A stretch of DNA of 64,000 nt. It comes from Proteobacteria bacterium ST_bin12. Lineage in GTDB: Bacteria > Pseudomonadota > Gammaproteobacteria > Burkholderiales > Methylophilaceae. How positions within the stretch are numbered: the first letter of the stretch is position 1; the number at the start of each line of letters is the position of its first letter. Shown piece after piece: positions 61,360 through 64,000 of the stretch. Where the stretch lies: assembly GCA_002083635.1 (NCBI GenBank), contig MSXP01000003.1, positions 1-64,000 of the forward strand. The letters run 5' to 3'. The notes below the pieces were generated by a model, which was not told the DNA's origin, did not search any database, and saw nothing but the letters and a program-made list of their open reading frames with translations. A program made the translations under genes and the position numbers.

Positions 61360-62082
61360 ATGAGCGAACTCGTCGTAGAACATCTACGTAAATCTTATAA
61401 ATCGCGCACAGTAGTGCAAGATATCTCGTTGCAAATCAATAGCGGCGAAGTTGTCGGTTTGCTTGGCCCAAACGGCGCGGGTAAAACCACCAGTTTTTAC
61501 ATGATTGTGGGCTTGGTCATGCTAGACGCAGGCCGTATTTTGCTTAATGGCAAAGATTTAAGCCGTATGCCGATTCACAGTCGTGCGCGCATGGGCTTAG
61601 CCTATTTACCGCAAGAGCCATCTATATTTCGCAAGCTCACGGTTACTGAAAATATATTGGCTATTTTAGAGTTGCAAGATTTAACTGAAGAAGAGCAGCA
61701 TGCGCAGCTAGAATCTTTGCTGCAAGAATTGCATATTGTGCATATTCGCAACAGCACTGCGATTAGTTTGTCGGGCGGTGAGCGCCGCCGTGTAGAGATT
61801 GCACGCTGCTTGGCGACTAACCCTAGTTTTATTTTGTTAGACGAGCCGTTTGCAGGTATCGACCCAATTGCGGTGTTGGATATTCAAAAAATCATTCGTT
61901 TTTTAAGTAGCAAGAACATTGGTGTATTGATTACCGACCATAATGTGCGCGAAACTTTGGGTATTTGTGACCGCGCCTATATTGTGAATGATGGTACGGT
62001 GTTTGCATCGGGTCATCCTGCCGATATTGTGAATAATGAAGCGGTGCGTGAAGTGTATTTGGGTAAAGATTTTAGGCTGTAA
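61360..62082 (+). CDS. lptB: LPS export ABC ATPase LptB
   Basis: LptB energises LPS extraction with LptF and LptG, which are not in this window. The 240-residue ATPase has Walker A GPNGAGKT (36-43), signature LSGGERRR and Walker B FILLDEPFAGIDP. It lies 24 nt after lptA and 6 nt before rpoN, the standard order in Proteobacteria. Confidence 0.95.
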   Translation: MSELVVEHLRKSYKSRTVVQDISLQINSGEVVGLLGPNGAGKTTSFYMIVGLVMLDAGRILLNGKDLSRMPIHSRARMGLAYLPQEPSIFRKLTVTENILAILELQDLTEEEQHAQLESLLQELHIVHIRNSTAISLSGGERRRVEIARCLATNPSFILLDEPFAGIDPIAVLDIQKIIRFLSSKNIGVLITDHNVRETLGICDRAYIVNDGTVFASGHPADIVNNEAVREVYLGKDFRL

Positions 62083-62088
62083 AAATAT

Positions 62089-63657
62089 ATGAAGCAAAAT
62101 CTACAACTTAGAATGTCGCAAAATCTGGCGTTAACGCCACAATTGCAGCAATCGATTCGTTTGCTGCAATTGTCTAGCCTAGAACTTAACCAAGAATTAG
62201 ATACGATTTTGCAAGAAAATCCGCTACTAGAGTTAGTAGACGGTGAAGATGCGGGTGAAGATTTTGAAGCGGGTTTTGATGAGGGTGCCCAGCAAAAAAG
62301 TGCTGATAACGACCCTGTCGATGCAGATGGTCAGCAAACAATAGACAGCGATGACGTATTTAGTAATGTGGATTATCAAGAAACCAGCATCAGCAATAGC
62401 CAAGAGTCGACAGAAACACAGCAAGAAAGCACGGCGGCGGCAGAAGATTTTTCGGCTACCGATTTTGATGAAAGCTATGATGAATATGGCAGCGCCAGCA
62501 ATTGGGATGAAGACGGCCGCCAAAATAATAATGACGATGATGACGGCGATTACACACGCCAAGAAATCATTGCTATTAGCTTGCGTGAGCATTTGCTAAG
62601 CCAGTTAAAACTCATGCCATTATCTGAGCGCGACCAAACTTTGGTGCTGTTGCTAATTGATAGTATTAATGACGATGGCTATTTAGAGCAATCGTTAGAA
62701 GAAATGGCAGAACTGTTGCCGCCAGAGCTGGAAATCGAGTTATTAGAGCTAGAAACCGCGCTTAAATTGATTCAGCATTTAGATCCGCCTGGTATGGGTG
62801 CGGTGAATTTGCAAGAATGTTTGTTGCTGCAATTAAATGCGCTACCCAAAGAAACCGAATTTCTGGCCTGTGCAAAACGTATCGTAGAGCAACATTTAGC
62901 AGTTTTGGCGAATAAAGATTTTGCCAAACTGCGCAAACTATTGAATTGCGACGATGTGGCGCTAAAAGGCGCGCAGAATTTAATCAAACAGCAAAACCCG
63001 CGCCCAGGTAGTGATTTCGCACAATTGAGTCGCGATCATTTTATTGCGCATGAAGTGTTGGTTAAAAAAGTTAAAGGCATTTGGATTGCGACACTGAATG
63101 ATGGCGTGATTCCTAAACTTCGCATCAACCAAATGTATGCCGATATTTTGAAGCGCAATCGCGAAAATTCGAACCAATATTTGCAAACGCAAATGCAAGA
63201 AGCCAAATGGATGATTAAAAATATCCAGCAACGCTTTTCGACTATTTTGCGCGTTTCCCAAGCCATTGTAGACCGCCAGCGTAACTTCTTTGAGCATGGC
63301 GAAATTGCCATGCGTCCCTTGGTGTTGCGTGAGATTGCAGAAGAGCTGGAATTGCACGAATCTACTATTTCGCGCGTTACCACGCATAAGTATATGCTCA
63401 CTCCGCGCGGCGTATTTGAGCTCAAATATTTCTTTGGCAGCCACGTTTCAACCGATGCGGGCGGCTCAGCTTCTGCTACGGCGATTCGTGCGCTAATCAA
63501 ACAACTAGTGGCTGAAGAAACGCCTAAAAAACCATTGTCTGATAATCAAATTACCGATATTTTGGCCAAGCAAGGCATTATTGTGGCACGCCGAACGATT
63601 GCTAAATATCGTGAATCGCTCAATATTCCGCCAGCTAATTTACGCAAAACCTTATAG
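62089..63657 (+). CDS. rpoN: RNA polymerase sigma-54 factor RpoN
   Basis: Sigma-54 recognises -24/-12 promoters and needs an AAA+ activator. The 522-residue protein has a Gln/Leu-rich activator-interacting N-terminus (LALTPQLQQSIRLLQLSSLE), a long acidic linker (about 45-155), the core-binding and DNA-binding regions, and the RpoN box ARRTIAKYRE near the end. Two activators (16180 and 39995) and several sigma-54-type promoters lie in the same window. Confidence 0.96.
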   Translation: MKQNLQLRMSQNLALTPQLQQSIRLLQLSSLELNQELDTILQENPLLELVDGEDAGEDFEAGFDEGAQQKSADNDPVDADGQQTIDSDDVFSNVDYQETSISNSQESTETQQESTAAAEDFSATDFDESYDEYGSASNWDEDGRQNNNDDDDGDYTRQEIIAISLREHLLSQLKLMPLSERDQTLVLLLIDSINDDGYLEQSLEEMAELLPPELEIELLELETALKLIQHLDPPGMGAVNLQECLLLQLNALPKETEFLACAKRIVEQHLAVLANKDFAKLRKLLNCDDVALKGAQNLIKQQNPRPGSDFAQLSRDHFIAHEVLVKKVKGIWIATLNDGVIPKLRINQMYADILKRNRENSNQYLQTQMQEAKWMIKNIQQRFSTILRVSQAIVDRQRNFFEHGEIAMRPLVLREIAEELELHESTISRVTTHKYMLTPRGVFELKYFFGSHVSTDAGGSASATAIRALIKQLVAEETPKKPLSDNQITDILAKQGIIVARRTIAKYRESLNIPPANLRKTL

Positions 63658-63811
63658 TTGTTTTACAAAGTCATAACAAAATTTTTTCATAAACTGCTTA
63701 AACCATCTCGCAAAAAATAACCAAAGGTGTACACTGAAATTGTTCGATGAGTAAAGTTAGCTACTTATTGGCAAGCTTTATTTTGAGAACAATTTCAATA
63801 AGGAGCAAGTC

Positions 63812-64000
63812 ATGAATTTACAATTAACTGGACATCACTTAGAAATTACCCCTGCCATGCGTGAGTATGTGCAAAGCAAGCTTGTTAGAATTCGCAATCA
63901 CTTCGATCATGTGATTGACGTAAAAGTTACCATGAGTGTAGAAAAGCTCGCTCAAAAAGTAGAGGCTACATTACACGTGCCCGGCAATGATTTACATGCC
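63812..64000 (+). CDS. hpf: Ribosome hibernation promoting factor (partial, runs off the window)
   Basis: The first 63 codons are present: MNLQLTGHHLEITPAMREYV and further sequence with HFDHVIDVKVTMSV match the HPF/YfiA family, which dimerises or silences 70S ribosomes in stationary phase. AAGGAG stands about 8 nt before the ATG. It follows rpoN by 154 nt, the usual neighbour. The C-terminal part lies beyond the window. Confidence 0.9.
   Translation, partial: MNLQLTGHHLEITPAMREYVQSKLVRIRNHFDHVIDVKVTMSVEKLAQKVEATLHVPGNDLHA

Noticed and set aside
1..64000. CRISPR arrays, rRNA genes or intact insertion-sequence transposases
   Set aside because: No regular spaced repeats, no rRNA motifs and no transposase-like product were seen.

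Overview
The window looks like a chromosomal segment of a low-GC betaproteobacterial methylotroph, most likely family Methylophilaceae (Methylotenera-like). This rests on gene content and order (rimP-nusA-infB-rbfA-truB-rpsO-pnp, and the kdsD-kdsC-lptC-lptA-lptB-rpoN-hpf locus), the AT-rich base composition, and C1-sulfur oxidation genes. It is an inference made without database searches.

Layout. (1) 1-9070: translation and RNA-metabolism operon, with a terminator-like hairpin right after its promoter. (2) 9123-10536: dksA and folD on the minus strand. (3) 10629-10935: tRNA-Pro(TGG), tRNA-Arg(TCT) and tRNA-His(GTG). (4) 10924-15390: a small mobile island next to the tRNA genes. It holds a large serine recombinase whose stop codon lies inside tRNA-His, a cluster of hairpins, about 1 kb of densely structured DNA that reads best as a minus-strand non-coding RNA, two unrecognised proteins sharing a C-terminal domain on either side of that RNA, and a 19-bp-arm palindrome that recurs as a half-site near 38.1 kb. 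(5) 15539-39004: an organosulfur island with two divergent sigma-54 units. It encodes FMNH2-dependent SsuD and SfnG, flavin reductase, SfnB and SfnC-like flavoproteins, the regulator SfnR, the riboflavin genes ribA and ribB, a branched-chain-amino-acid-type ABC transporter, a FadL-like protein and a porin, a split YeeE/YedE pair, and a frameshifted TauE-type exporter. (6) 39300-54454: a DUF4124 protein, then a sigma-54 response regulator heading an MSHA-like type IV pilus operon with two unusually large pilin-like proteins and no ordinary major pilin in view. (7) 54461-58200: a ThiF/MoeB-like enzyme, thiO and a KefB-type antiporter. (8) 58348-64000: Kdo synthesis, LPS export, rpoN and the start of hpf.

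How the parts fit. In the organosulfur island, SfnG and SsuD would release formaldehyde and sulfite from dimethyl sulfone and methanesulfonate. In a methylotroph formaldehyde is a carbon source as well as a by-product of sulfur scavenging. The monooxygenases need reduced FMN, and ribA, ribB and FMN reductase lie in the same transcription units. Sigma-54 promoters face both ways in the two intergenic regions, and between them lie repeated palindromes TGCTG-N6-CAGCA, which I propose are SfnR binding sites. A near-match with another sigma-54 promoter precedes the porin gene.

The best candidates for something undescribed are the structured RNA with two paralogous flanking proteins (about 13.1-15.3 kb), the flavin-supplied sulfone/sulfonate regulon, and the large-pilin MSHA-like machine.
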